NCBI GenBank assembly: GCA_023449855.1
Contig: JAEXHR010000045.1
Coordinates: forward strand, 1 to 58,749
Direction: 5' to 3'
DNA from: Pseudomonadota bacterium
GTDB taxonomy: Bacteria > Pseudomonadota > Alphaproteobacteria > Rhizobiales > Xanthobacteraceae
DNA length: 58,749 nucleotides
Shown: piece by piece, positions 25,820 to 35,363 of the stretch
Layout: each line of letters starts with the position of its first letter
Position numbering within the stretch: the stretch's first letter is position 1
Program-made: the position numbers and the translations under genes
Notes under the pieces: generated by a model
Database searches by the model: none
Told to the model about the DNA's origin: nothing
Seen by the model: the letters and a program-made list of their open reading frames with translations, nothing else

Positions 25820-26610
25820 CTAGAATATCCTTGCTTTCATTCAAATACAGGCAGCTGGTAGCATGCGCCCTGAGGTCTATCCGTTCGAAAATGCTGCACG
25901 GAAGCGTCGAAGTCCAGAGCCCTAACCGTGAGCGCGAGTATCTCCACCAAGTTTTGATGCCAAAAGCTCTGATCTCATCGGCGCAAGCGTGGCTCGCGGG
26001 GCGCATCGGCGGTTTTAAGCCGTAAGAACGGTCAGGTCGGCGCTCAGATTGCCAGCGCCTCTCAGACGATCCGCCGAGCCGTCACACCCCGCTAAGAACC
26101 ACTCTATTCGATAAATCCCTTAGAGAATGTGGCATGCTTTCAGCTCCACGGTCATACAACGCGCCATAACTTCCGCATTGAAAGTGGCGAAACCTCACCG
26201 GCCACACTCGGCATACACATATCGAATATACCTGCCATGACCGTGTGATCGCTCTAGCGCATGAGCGCGGTCCGGCGGATCTCAGGAATGTCGATATGGT
26301 CGTCCTACGATGAAGCTATCATCGACCTGAGAACGCATAACTTGAAACTGAAGATGGTATCGATCGTGCGAGGTTAGTTCGCGCGGAGATCCTTCGCCGT
26401 GAAAGTATACCAACATAAAGGATTGGAAAGGTTTGCCGCGAACCGATGAACCGGCGCGTCAATACGAGATACAGCCGAAGACATCCGCCACAGCATCACC
26501 GCCGTATCTAGCAGACTAGAAGCGGAAAGCGCGCCACAACAGTAAGATTCAGCCAAGATCAGGGGCAGCGCAACGAGCGCCGCCCCGCTCCCGTCAATAC
26601 GTCGCTCGGC
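25820..26610. other. Gene-free region between hutC and the importer operon
   Basis: About 790 bp with no convincing gene. The only frame of any size (about 60 codons, minus, 26374-26556) has no domain or ribosome site. It should hold the hutC promoter and the end of the importer transcript. I see no clear terminator and no copy of the HutC-like site. Confidence 0.45.
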
Positions 26611-27753
26611 TCACCAGCCCTTCACCATCTCCAACTTGCCGTTTTCCCATTTGGCAACGCCGAACGTCTTCACGCCTGCGTGGTTATTGGGAGCATAAGA
26701 GATAGGAGGGAAAATACCGCTCTTGAATTGCTGAAGCTTCTCCAATTCGGTTATCACCTTTTCCCGAGTCGGCTCTGTGCCTGCGCGTTTCACGGCTTCT
26801 GCGAACAGCATCATCCCGATCATGCCGTTATACGCAAAGTATCCTGGCCGTGTCTGTGGCGCGTATTTTGCCAGAATGGCGTTAGCTTCACTGGCCGCAG
26901 GGCTATTCTGAAGCGCGACATCATAAATGATCTCGGTACCGTTTACATTATCGCCGGATAGCTCAACCATAAGCGGGTCTGTGAGTTGGGATGGGCCAAC
27001 ATACTTTGGCTTCCAGCCTTGCTTTGCTGCCTCGTTGATGAATAGCGAGAGCGGCTTGGGAATGCCTGCAAGAACCACGACGTCGGGATTCGCTGCCCGA
27101 AGCTTTGCGACCTGACTGCTCATGTCGGCATCATTTGGCGCGTAGCTTGCCTCTGCTGCGATCGACATTCCCTTGGATTTCAAATACTCGACGGCCCCAT
27201 CACGGACATCTTTTCCAAAGTCATCGTTCTGCGAGAACACAGCTATCGACTTACCTTTCATTTCCTCGACCGCATGCTGGGCAACTGCCTTGCCGCGAGT
27301 GACGCCACTCGGCAGAACCCCGAAGACAACACGGTCAGTCGGCTCCAATAGCTTAGGGCTGCCGACGACGGGGCCGATCATGGGAATATTCTTCTGGACG
27401 AGATAGGGAAGCACCGCCATAGCCGTTACGGTCCCGAGCGGCGAGACAACTGCAAAGATTTCGTCGCGGTCAACGAGCTTGCGCGTCGCCGCAACCGCCT
27501 GCTGTGGGTTGTAGGAGTCGTTTTCGGTGAGCCACTTAATCTTGCGGCCGTTTATACCACCCTGGTCGTTGATGTGCTGAGCATATGCCGAAGCACCATC
27601 ACGCACCTGAGCTGCGCCTGCCGCCAGACCGCTTTGAAGCGGCAAGAACGCGCCGATCACAATCTCGTCCTTGGTTACTCCATTCTCTGCCAAAGCCGGC
27701 GAACAAAGCCCAACCGCACCGATCAAGCCCAAGGCGATTCTAGTCATCTTCAT
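26611..27753 (-). CDS. ABC transporter substrate-binding protein (branched-chain amino acid type)
   Basis: 380 residues. The Sec signal peptide MKMTRIALGLIGAVGLCSPALAE has a likely cleavage after ALA (residue 22). The mature protein starts NGVTKDEIVIGAFLPLQSG, typical of Leu/Ile/Val-binding periplasmic receptors. It further has GGINGRKIKWL, DNDSYNPQQA-like and PVVGSPKLLEP segments. It is the last gene of the importer operon. Control by the HutC-like site upstream of the operon, and the neighbouring hut genes, suggest that it binds urocanate or a related imidazole compound. Sequence alone does not show the ligand. Confidence 0.9.
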   Translation of the reverse strand: MKMTRIALGLIGAVGLCSPALAENGVTKDEIVIGAFLPLQSGLAAGAAQVRDGASAYAQHINDQGGINGRKIKWLTENDSYNPQQAVAATRKLVDRDEIFAVVSPLGTVTAMAVLPYLVQKNIPMIGPVVGSPKLLEPTDRVVFGVLPSGVTRGKAVAQHAVEEMKGKSIAVFSQNDDFGKDVRDGAVEYLKSKGMSIAAEASYAPNDADMSSQVAKLRAANPDVVVLAGIPKPLSLFINEAAKQGWKPKYVGPSQLTDPLMVELSGDNVNGTEIIYDVALQNSPAASEANAILAKYAPQTRPGYFAYNGMIGMMLFAEAVKRAGTEPTREKVITELEKLQQFKSGIFPPISYAPNNHAGVKTFGVAKWENGKLEMVKGW

Positions 27754-27779
27754 AGTGCTCGTTCCTTTCGAGGTTACGT

Positions 27780-28487
27780 CTAGTGAGCGTTCGCGCCGAG
27801 ATAGGCCGTTCTGACTGCGGGATTGTTTGCGATGTCGGCTGCAAGCCCCGACGCCACAAGGCGCCCCTTCTCCAAAACATGCGCGACACTAGAAATCGCC
27901 AGAGCTTGCCTGGCATTTTGCTCGACCACGAATACAGTCACGCCTCGGGCATGAATGGTTGTGATCAGGCGCATTACTTCACGCACGAGGATCGGAGCCA
28001 GCCCGAGCGAAGGCTCGTCGAGCAGCAACAGACGAGGCTTGGACATCAACGCCCTCCCAATTGCGACCATCTGCTGTTCACCACCAGACAACGTTTTGGC
28101 GAGTTGACTTCGTCTCTCCGCGAGACGTGGAAACAGATCGAATATCTCGTCGTAGTCCTTAGGCGAGACGTCTCTACGCAGGAACGCCCCCATCCTGAGA
28201 TTCTCGCCAACAGTCAGATCGCCGAACAACTGGCGACCTTCCGGCACCAGCGCTATTCCGGACGACACGATTTTCTCCGTCGGGAGTCTTTCGATAGGCT
28301 TGCCTTCCCAGACGAGTTTGCCGGCTTGCTGATCTGCCACTCCCATGACGGCATTAAGGAGCGTCGTCTTGCCGGCACCATTGGAGCCGAGTAGGCACGA
28401 AATGGTTCCAGCTTCGATTCTGAAGCTGACATCTCGAAGTGCCGAAACGCCACCGTATCGTACGGAAAGACCCTCAATGGCCAGCAT
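27780..28487 (-). CDS. ABC transporter ATP-binding protein (LivF-like)
   Basis: 235 residues from ATG 28487 (MLAIEGLSVRYGG). Walker A is LGSNGAGKTT (about 34-43), the signature is TLSGGEQQM, Walker B is LLLLDEPSLGL, and the switch His lies in VFVVEQNARQ. The combination LSGGEQQ and DEPSLGLAP is typical of LivF. It overlaps the LivG-like gene by 14 bp and precedes the binding-protein gene by 26 bp. It powers the importer with the LivG-like subunit. Confidence 0.93.
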   Translation of the reverse strand: MLAIEGLSVRYGGVSALRDVSFRIEAGTISCLLGSNGAGKTTLLNAVMGVADQQAGKLVWEGKPIERLPTEKIVSSGIALVPEGRQLFGDLTVGENLRMGAFLRRDVSPKDYDEIFDLFPRLAERRSQLAKTLSGGEQQMVAIGRALMSKPRLLLLDEPSLGLAPILVREVMRLITTIHARGVTVFVVEQNARQALAISSVAHVLEKGRLVASGLAADIANNPAVRTAYLGANAH

Positions 28488-29253
28488 TGTCCGGCTCCTC
28501 TCCGAGATAGGCTTCAACAACAGCAGGAGCCTTGGCGACCTCAGAAGGACTGCCTTCAAAGATCTTGGTCCCATGATCAAGGACAACCACATGATCGCAA
28601 ACGCCCATGACGAGCGGCATGTCATGCTCGATTAGCAGGACCGAGATTCCCATCTCTTCACGCAATCGCTTGATTTGTTCTCCCAGGACTTTGCTCTCAG
28701 TTGGGTTTGCACCCGCGGCGGGCTCATCCAGAAGTATCAGCTTGGGTTGCGCCACAAGCGCCCGGGCCATTTCTATACGCTTCTGTATCCCGTATGAAAG
28801 TGTAGCAGCGGGCTCGCTGGCCACGTCCGTTAGATCAAACCGGGCAAGCATCTCGTCCACGACCCGCGATGCGTCGGATGTTGTTGGGCTTTTCGACGCC
28901 ACGCCAAAGAGATCCGATAAAAGCGAACTCTTGAAACGGAAGTCACAGCCAACCTGCACATTCTCTCGTGCCGTTAACTCACCAAAGAGTTCGAGATTCT
29001 GGAAAGTTCGCGCGATGCCTAGTTCAGGGAGTTCGTGCGGAGCAACTCTTGAGAGATCACGATCTCCGAAGGAGGCAGTCCCAGACGTCGGCTTATAAAT
29101 TCCGCAAGTGGCGTTCAAAAGCGTGCTTTTACCGGCTCCATTCGGGCCGATGAGACCAACGATCTGGCCTGCATCGACCGTCAGGGAGACATCTTGCAGC
29201 GCTGGCAATCCGCCAAACATGATGGACAGTTTTTCAAGTCGAAGACTAGTCAT
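28474..29253 (-). CDS. ABC transporter ATP-binding protein (LivG-like)
   Basis: 259 residues. Walker A is IGPNGAGKST, the signature region is TLSYGIQKRIEMARALV, and Walker B is LILLDEPAAGANPTES. 'DEPAAGxNPxE' is a hallmark of LivG. It overlaps the LivM-like gene by 4 bp (ATGA) and the LivF-like gene by 14 bp, showing a tightly packed operon. Confidence 0.93.
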   Translation of the reverse strand: MTSLRLEKLSIMFGGLPALQDVSLTVDAGQIVGLIGPNGAGKSTLLNATCGIYKPTSGTASFGDRDLSRVAPHELPELGIARTFQNLELFGELTARENVQVGCDFRFKSSLLSDLFGVASKSPTTSDASRVVDEMLARFDLTDVASEPAATLSYGIQKRIEMARALVAQPKLILLDEPAAGANPTESKVLGEQIKRLREEMGISVLLIEHDMPLVMGVCDHVVVLDHGTKIFEGSPSEVAKAPAVVEAYLGEEPDNAGH

Positions 29254-30203
29254 CGCACTGCCTTATTGAGCTGCTTTGACCGCAGTCGCGCCCGTATCAC
29301 GGAAGGTAGACTCGCCAGACCGCGCGGCAAAAAGATCACGCAAAGAAGCAGCAGCACACCGTAGATCACCATCTGCAACGTATCGAATCCTCGCAAAACT
29401 TCCGGCGCAATGGCCAAAAACAGTCCCGCCATGAGAGCCCCTGCGATGCTTCCGGTCCCACCGATCACGACCATCGTGATGAATGAAAGGGAAGTCTCCA
29501 ACGAGAACGTCGACGCGCTCAGGTATCCGATGAAATGGGCATAGAGCGCCCCCGACAAACCACACAATGCCGCGCTGATGCCGAAGACGACAATCATCGC
29601 CCTTCGTCGATCGATGCCACAAGACTGTGCGGCCGTGGGGCTCATGCGCAGGGCCTGCAAGGCGCGACCCGTTTGGGAGCGTTGAAGGTTACTAGCAATA
29701 AACGCGACTAACGCACAGACAATCAGCAGAAGCCAGTAATAGTCGCGATCGCTGGAGAGTTGATATCCGAATAGCGACGGTCTCGGAACGAAGATGCCGG
29801 CGCGGCCTCCCGTTAATCCCTCCCATTCATGAAGGACTTTCTCGATGAAGAGCGCGAAAGCCAGCGTGGCAATTGCCAGATAGTGTCCTTGAATACGGAG
29901 CGCAGGTATCGCGACTGCAATTCCGAAGATCGTCGATATCAGCGTGCCCGCCGCGATTCCGATCCAGAATGGCAGTCCCAACTTGGTCACGACCAACGCG
30001 GAACCATAGGCCCCCAAAGCCCAAAAAGCCGCATGTCCGATCGAAACCTGCCCGCTCAAGCCAACGAGCACGTTGAGCGATACCGCAACGATGAAGTAGA
30101 GCGCCGCGCTACCGAGAACGAAGGCGATGTACGATTTCCCAAAAAGTGGCAGGACGGCAGCGAAAGCCAATATTGCAATGGCGATAATACTAGAGCGATT
30201 CAT
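29250..30203 (-). CDS. ABC transporter permease (LivM-like)
   Basis: 317 residues with eight to nine hydrophobic helices. The family motif GLSGQVSIGHAAFWALGAY (about 48-66) and the permease loop GRALQALRMSPTAAQSCGID (about 182-201), which contacts the ATPase, are present. It pairs with the LivH-like permease, one base pair upstream. Confidence 0.93.
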   Translation of the reverse strand: MNRSSIIAIAILAFAAVLPLFGKSYIAFVLGSAALYFIVAVSLNVLVGLSGQVSIGHAAFWALGAYGSALVVTKLGLPFWIGIAAGTLISTIFGIAVAIPALRIQGHYLAIATLAFALFIEKVLHEWEGLTGGRAGIFVPRPSLFGYQLSSDRDYYWLLLIVCALVAFIASNLQRSQTGRALQALRMSPTAAQSCGIDRRRAMIVVFGISAALCGLSGALYAHFIGYLSASTFSLETSLSFITMVVIGGTGSIAGALMAGLFLAIAPEVLRGFDTLQMVIYGVLLLLCVIFLPRGLASLPSVIRARLRSKQLNKAVR

Positions 30204-30204
30204 A

Positions 30205-31068
30205 TCAGACCTTCTTGATTGCGGGCTTTCCGAAAAGCCCTTCGGGTCTGACCATCAAGACCGCGATGATCACAAAGAATGCGAAAACATCCTTGAACTC
30301 GGACGACACGTAGGCACCGCCGATGGTTTCAATGATCCCGATCGTTAGCCCACCGATGACCGCTCCGGGCAACGATGTCATTCCCCCGAGAACCGCACCT
30401 GCAATCGCCTTGATCAATGCCTGAGACATCATATCAACATCGACGAAAGTGATCGGCGCCAACAGGATTCCGGCGATCATACCGATCGCGCCTGCCATTC
30501 CCCACGACCAAGCCGAAACATTCTTGGTCTTCACACCCATCAGTCGTGCCGCGCGCTGATTCATGCTTGCGGCACGCATTGCGATGCCCTCGCGTGAATG
30601 TTCAAAGAAAATGTAGAGCACAACAAGCAGAACGATGGTGACTGCTGCGATAGCAACGCTGTTTCCGCTTAGCCGCGCCCCTGCGATCTGCATTGGAGTG
30701 TCGCTGAGCAACGAAGGAAATCGGAACGGGTCGAATCCCCAGAGCCAGCCCGCGCCGTAGTGAAAGATCATCCAAAGACCGATCGTAGCGATCAAGGCCG
30801 TCAAGGGCGACGATTTCGCAAGCGGACGAATTGCCACTCGCTCAGTAACGATGCCAATGACTGCGCCGATCGGAAGAGCAAGGGCTAGAACGAGCCAAAC
30901 GGAGAGGCCGAAGCGGGTGCAAAGCATCCATGCGATGAAGGCTCCGAACATGGCGATCTCGCCCTGCGCGAAGTTCACCACATCGGTCGCCTTGTAAACC
31001 AAGACGAGAGCAAGCGCGATCAGCGCATAAACACAGCCGATCGCCAATCCGGATATCAGTATCTGCAT
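30205..31068 (-). CDS. ABC transporter permease (LivH-like), first gene of the importer operon
   Basis: 287 residues, polytopic. The N-terminal GLAIGCVYALIALALVLVYKATDVVNFAQGE is the LivH signature (read in short pieces: GCVYALIAL, then VVNFAQGE). The cytoplasmic loop AMRAASMNQRAARLMGV is the ATPase-contact segment. The operon is livH-livM-livG-livF-binding protein, with a HutC-like site 112 bp upstream of this start. Confidence 0.93.
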   Translation of the reverse strand: MQILISGLAIGCVYALIALALVLVYKATDVVNFAQGEIAMFGAFIAWMLCTRFGLSVWLVLALALPIGAVIGIVTERVAIRPLAKSSPLTALIATIGLWMIFHYGAGWLWGFDPFRFPSLLSDTPMQIAGARLSGNSVAIAAVTIVLLVVLYIFFEHSREGIAMRAASMNQRAARLMGVKTKNVSAWSWGMAGAIGMIAGILLAPITFVDVDMMSQALIKAIAGAVLGGMTSLPGAVIGGLTIGIIETIGGAYVSSEFKDVFAFFVIIAVLMVRPEGLFGKPAIKKV

Positions 31069-31509
31069 TGGACCGTTAGACCGTTCTGTTGAAAGAACGT
31101 GTGATCACACGCTCTGTCGAGGTTTCCCATGACATTTCCTTCCTTCTTCATTCGTGATCCCAGGAATCCGTTTTTCTAATATGTATAGACATGCTCGTAC
31201 GGTCACTCTGAGAATTCAAGCGAATATTTTCGTCGGATCGTTCTCCAACAGACGTTATCTACTGCAGTGCAGTACAAAAAAGAGGCGCTTACTGGCTAAA
31301 GTTTTCGCAGCTTCGGCGGTTCTCAGGCGATGCGACGATCGCTAGCTGTATTGGCAGCAAGCCAAAACAATACTTATTCGATGACGCGCACCCTCTGCCC
31401 GCAACCTTTCGCTTGATGTTTTACGCAGCAAATGGGCAGCGCGTTCCCTCGAACGTGCCGCCCATTTTAGAGCATCGCATCCTCGAAGAATGCTTAGCGA
31501 AGCGAAGAA
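31069..31509. promoter_or_regulatory. Importer promoter region
   Basis: About 440 bp without a gene between the importer operon and the 3' end of hutU. It contains the HutC-like site at 31180-31193 and should contain the importer promoter. hutU ends at 31510, so any terminator for the hut transcript would also be here; I do not see a convincing one. Confidence 0.6.
31180..31193. promoter_or_regulatory. Candidate HutC operator, importer copy
   Basis: TATGTATAGACATG, sharing 13 of 14 bases with the site at 35319-35332. The symmetric core is ATGT-ATAG-ACAT. It resembles the TGTA-N2-TACA type of operator described for HutC in pseudomonads. Position is 112 bp before the LivH-like start. Confidence 0.65.
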
Positions 31510-33183
31510 CTAGCTTCTGAACACCGATGGAAGTCGCAAATCCTGCTCCCTCGCGCAGTCGATCGCTGTTTCGTATCCTGCGTCTGCATGTCTCATAACG
31601 CCGGTAGCCGGATCATTCCAAAGAACACGCTCAAGGCGAGCCGCAGCATCGTCAGTGCCGTCGGCACAGATCACAACGCCCGAGTGTTGCGAGAATCCCA
31701 TACCGACGCCGCCGCCATGATGAAGCGAAACCCAGGTAGCTCCAGAAGCTGTGTTAAGGAGAGCGTTCAGCAAGGGCCAGTCTGAAACCGCATCCGAACC
31801 ATCCTTCATGGCTTCTGTTTCCCGGTTGGGAGATGCAACGGACCCGGAGTCCAAATGATCGCGGCCGATAACGACCGGGGCCTTCAGCTCCCCGTTTCGG
31901 ACCATCTCGTTGAACGCCAAACCGAGACGATGGCGATCACCAAGACCGACCCAGCAGATCCGCGCTGGCAACCCCTGGAACGCGATGCGCTCCCGGGCCA
32001 TGTCGAGCCAATTATGGAGATGCTTATGGTCAGGCAGCAACTCCTTTACTTTTGCATCCGTCTTGTAGATGTCCTCGGGATCGCCTGAAAGCGCGGCCCA
32101 TCGAAAAGGACCGATTCCGCGACAGAAGAGCGGACGAATGTAGGCTGGTACGAAGCCGGGAAACGAGAACGCTTCCTCAATTCCTTCTTCCTTCGCGACT
32201 TGGCGAATGTTGTTTCCATAGTCGAATGTCGGCACGCCCTGGGCGTGGAATGAAAGCATCGCCTCGACTTGATCGCGCATTGATGCTCGCGCCGCGCGTT
32301 CGACATCCTTCGGATGCGTCACTCTCTTTTCGCGCCATTCGTTAAGGCTCCACCCCTTAGGCAGATACCCGTTTACCGGATCATGAGCGGATGTCTGGTC
32401 AGTCACCATGCTCGGCCGGATGCCACGCCGCACCATTTCCGGAAATACGTCCGCGCAGTTTCCGAGAAGACCGACAGATTTCGCCTCACCTCTACTGGTC
32501 CATCGAGCGATGATGTCCATCGCTTCGTCCAGGGTAGATGCCTTCTCATCGAGATATCGGGTACGCAAACGAAAATCGATCGATTCCGGATTGCATTCGA
32601 CGGCGAGGCAGGATGCCCCCGCCATCACGGCAGCAAGAGGCTGCGCGCCGCCCATTCCGCCTAAGCCTCCGGTGAGCACCCAGCGTCCCTTGAGATCACC
32701 GCCATAGTGTCGTCGACCGGCCTCTACGAACGTCTCGTAGGTCCCCTGCACAATCCCCTGACTACCAATATAGATCCATGATCCAGCGGTCATCTGACCG
32801 TACATCATGAGCCCCTTTCGGTCTAACTCGTTGAAATGTTCCCAGGTTGCCCAGTGCGGGACAAGATTTGAGTTTGCTATCAGTACTCGCGGTGCATCTT
32901 TATGCGTGCGAAATACGCCCACGGGCCTGCCCGACTGAACGAGTAGGGTTTGATCTTCATCCAATGACCGCAGTGATGCGACAATACGGTCGAAATCGTC
33001 CCAGGTCCGTGCAGCTCGGCCAATGCCCCCGTAGACGACGAGCTCGTTAGGGTTCTCAGCGACGTCTCTATCCAGATTATTCATGAGCATCCGCAGAGGA
33101 GCCTCGGTGAGCCAGCTCTTGGCTGTCAATTCCGTTCCTGTCGGAGCGCGAACATCGCGAGTGTTGTGACGAGGATCAATCAT
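31510..33183 (-). CDS. hutU: Urocanate hydratase (urocanase)
   Basis: Converts urocanate to 4-imidazolone-5-propionate using NAD as an electrophile. The 557 residues are full length. The opening DPRHNTRDVRAPTG..LTAKSWLTEAPLRMLMNNLD is typical, and the NAD-binding glycine-rich LTGGLGGMGGAQPLA (about 173-187) and the late LHHGGGVGMGFSQHSG segment are intact. It is the last gene of the minus-strand hutI-hutG-hutU operon (6 bp after hutG). No hutH (histidine ammonia-lyase) lies in the window, so urocanate is the likely starting substrate of this island. Confidence 0.97.
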   Translation of the reverse strand: MIDPRHNTRDVRAPTGTELTAKSWLTEAPLRMLMNNLDRDVAENPNELVVYGGIGRAARTWDDFDRIVASLRSLDEDQTLLVQSGRPVGVFRTHKDAPRVLIANSNLVPHWATWEHFNELDRKGLMMYGQMTAGSWIYIGSQGIVQGTYETFVEAGRRHYGGDLKGRWVLTGGLGGMGGAQPLAAVMAGASCLAVECNPESIDFRLRTRYLDEKASTLDEAMDIIARWTSRGEAKSVGLLGNCADVFPEMVRRGIRPSMVTDQTSAHDPVNGYLPKGWSLNEWREKRVTHPKDVERAARASMRDQVEAMLSFHAQGVPTFDYGNNIRQVAKEEGIEEAFSFPGFVPAYIRPLFCRGIGPFRWAALSGDPEDIYKTDAKVKELLPDHKHLHNWLDMARERIAFQGLPARICWVGLGDRHRLGLAFNEMVRNGELKAPVVIGRDHLDSGSVASPNRETEAMKDGSDAVSDWPLLNALLNTASGATWVSLHHGGGVGMGFSQHSGVVICADGTDDAAARLERVLWNDPATGVMRHADAGYETAIDCAREQDLRLPSVFRS

Positions 33184-33189
33184 TGGGTT

Positions 33190-34002
33190 TCACTCCTTGG
33201 ACTTTGATACGGCAGCAAGTGCGAGTTGTTCGATCTTCTCAAGGATAGCCTTGAGAGGGACACGCAGACGCTCGACCTTCAACGCGTCAAGCGCGAAGGG
33301 CGCAGCTTCTGATTTCAAATGGCTGATTTGGGAGAGTTCCATCTGGATGGCATGAATGCCATCGGCAGGGCGCCCATATCGGCGCGTCGTCCATCCACCT
33401 TTGAAACGCCCATTCAAGGTGCTGGTGAATTCCTCTGTGAGATTTGTGACGGAGCATACCGCCACCTCCAACTCCTTAAAGCAGGACCTTCCGCTGTCTG
33501 TGCCAACATTAAAATCCGGGAGGCACCCGTCGAACAGGAAGGGAATGCGTGATCGGATAGAATGGCAATCGTACAACACCGCGATGCCATGCTTCGCATG
33601 CACACGTGCGACCTCCTCGGACAGGGCACGATGGTATGGAGCGTGATAGTTGTTCAGGCGCTGCGTGATATCCCGCGCCCCAGGCTCCTGCCCGGAAATC
33701 CAGATTGCATTTCCATCGAAATCCGTGAGCGGAACGAGACCGGTCGTATTTTGACCAGGATATAGGCTCGTCCCGTCGGGATCGCGGTTTGCATCGATCA
33801 CGTATCGATGGAACGTCGCTCGCACGGTCGACGCCCCCGGTAGCAGATTGGCATAGAGCTTGTGGATGTGCCAATCTGTATCGGCTAACATACGCCCCGT
33901 CTCGTTGAGGCGCGCATAGATTTCTGCGGGGATCTCTGTTCCGGTGTGAGGAAATCCAAGAATGACTGGAGACGCCCCCTGCACGGTCTCGACGACAGAC
34001 AC
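33190..34002 (-). CDS. hutG: N-formylglutamate deformylase
   Basis: Releases formate from N-formyl-L-glutamate, the last step of the five-step hut pathway. 270 residues. Motifs LGFPHTGTEIP (about 15-25), DANRDP and VLYDCHSIRSRIP (about 141-153) are typical of the FGase family, with His and Glu/Asp metal ligands. It lies 17 bp after hutI and 6 bp before hutU, and it fits HutF, which makes its substrate. Confidence 0.93.
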   Translation of the reverse strand: MSVVETVQGASPVILGFPHTGTEIPAEIYARLNETGRMLADTDWHIHKLYANLLPGASTVRATFHRYVIDANRDPDGTSLYPGQNTTGLVPLTDFDGNAIWISGQEPGARDITQRLNNYHAPYHRALSEEVARVHAKHGIAVLYDCHSIRSRIPFLFDGCLPDFNVGTDSGRSCFKELEVAVCSVTNLTEEFTSTLNGRFKGGWTTRRYGRPADGIHAIQMELSQISHLKSEAAPFALDALKVERLRVPLKAILEKIEQLALAAVSKSKE

Positions 34003-34019
34003 TGATCTGATTTCCTATT

Positions 34020-35270
34020 TCATTTGACGATGATCGGTGAAAACTCGCCGCGACGCACCCGTGCATGCAACGGGTTGAAACCCATACGATAAACGAGTTC
34101 GGCTGGACGGTTGACGTTCCAGATCGCGAGATCAGCCCATTTCCCGACCTCGATCGTACCTACGGACGAAAGCATTCCCAGAGCCCTCGCCGCTTCGCGC
34201 GTAATACCTGCCAAACATTCATCCACCGTCATTTCAAAGAGTGTTGCAGCCAAGTTCATAGTCAGCAGTAGAGAGGTTAGCGGTGACGTGCCGGGATTGC
34301 TGTCCGTTGCCAGCGCAAGCCGAACGCCATGGCGCCGGAAGGTCTCGATCGGAGGCTTTTTGGTTTCGCGAATAAAGTAGAATGCACCCGGCAAGAGGAC
34401 CGCCACCGTGCCTGCCCCCGCCATCTTCGAGGCGCCAATCTCGTCAGTATATTCAAGATGATCGGCCGAGAGGGCTCCGTAGGAAGCCGCAAGCGCAGCG
34501 CCTCCCAGATTCGAAAGCTGATCCGCGTGCAACTTCACCGGCAAACCGCAAGCTTTGGCAGCATCGAAAACCCTCGCAATCTCCTCTGGGGAGAAAGCAA
34601 TGCTTTCGCAAAAACCGTCCACCGCATCGGCAAGATTCTCGGAAGCAACGGCGGGCAACATCTCGTTGACCACCTTGGCGACATAAGCGGCTTTGTCGCC
34701 ATTCATTTCCAATGGCAACGCATGCGCGCCCAGGAACGTCGTACGAATCGTAACGTCGCGCTGACCGCCGATTTTACGCGCCGCACGAAGCGCCTTCACC
34801 TCGTTCGCGACGTCGAGGCCATAGCCAGACTTGATCTCGATCGTTGTCACCCCCTCGGCGAGCAAGGCATCGACCCTCGGCAGCGTCTGCTCGACGAGCT
34901 GATCCTCCGACGCAGCCCGCAACGCTGTCACGGACGACATGATCCCTCCGCCTGCACGGGAAACCTCCTCGTAAGAAGCTCCCGCCAACCGGAGTTCAAA
35001 CTCATGGGATCTATCCCCGCCGTAGACTAAGTGAGTATGGCAGTCGATAAGACCTGGCGTAATCAGCCGACCACCGCAATCGATCCGCTCAACCTCGTCG
35101 AAGCACCCAGGCAGCAAGTCGGCTTCACCGACGAAGGTAATGCGCCCTGCCCGCACCGCCACAGCCGCGTTGGCAATCATGCCGATTCCACGACCACCCT
35201 CTGCCAACGTTGCAACCGTTGCGTTGTGCCAGACTCGGATGTCGGATGACGCTTCGCTTCGTTGAGACAT
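34020..35270 (-). CDS. hutI: Imidazolonepropionase
   Basis: Hydrolyses imidazolone-propionate to N-formimino-L-glutamate. 416 residues from ATG 35270 (MSQRSEASSD), chosen because AGGGAGG sits about 6 nt upstream; the frame is open further upstream but without support. The metal site CHTHLVYGGDR, the segment TTIEIKSGYGLD, HADQLSNLGGAALAASYGALSADHLEY and the late LATDSNPGTSP are those of the amidohydrolase-superfamily enzyme HutI. It is divergent from hutF, with a 93-bp shared promoter region. Confidence 0.96.
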   Translation of the reverse strand: MSQRSEASSDIRVWHNATVATLAEGGRGIGMIANAAVAVRAGRITFVGEADLLPGCFDEVERIDCGGRLITPGLIDCHTHLVYGGDRSHEFELRLAGASYEEVSRAGGGIMSSVTALRAASEDQLVEQTLPRVDALLAEGVTTIEIKSGYGLDVANEVKALRAARKIGGQRDVTIRTTFLGAHALPLEMNGDKAAYVAKVVNEMLPAVASENLADAVDGFCESIAFSPEEIARVFDAAKACGLPVKLHADQLSNLGGAALAASYGALSADHLEYTDEIGASKMAGAGTVAVLLPGAFYFIRETKKPPIETFRRHGVRLALATDSNPGTSPLTSLLLTMNLAATLFEMTVDECLAGITREAARALGMLSSVGTIEVGKWADLAIWNVNRPAELVYRMGFNPLHARVRRGEFSPIIVK

Positions 35271-35363
35271 CAAAAACCTCCCTAAGCCCCTGAGTGAGCT
35301 ATACAGAGGCACCGACAGTATGTATAGACATATTTGACCTGAAGCAACAGCGAAGGAATTCTC
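35271..35363. promoter_or_regulatory. hutI/hutF divergent promoter region with HutC-like operator
   Basis: The site TATGTATAGACATA (35319-35332) has perfect TATGT/ACATA arms around ATAG. It shares 12 identical bases (ATGTATAGACAT) with the site before the importer operon. Lying mid-way between hutI (minus) and hutF (plus), it can control both. HutC (25037-25819) is the obvious binder. Confidence 0.7.

Noticed and set aside
26374..26556. A 60-codon frame in the gap upstream of hutC
   Set aside because: No ribosome site, no conserved pattern, and the gap looks non-coding.
29770..29800. Another IFVP-like coding stretch resembling the transfer palindrome
   Set aside because: It lies inside the LivM-like coding sequence (IFVPRPSLF), matches only part of the 14-mer and lacks the CGAA arm, so it is coincidence.
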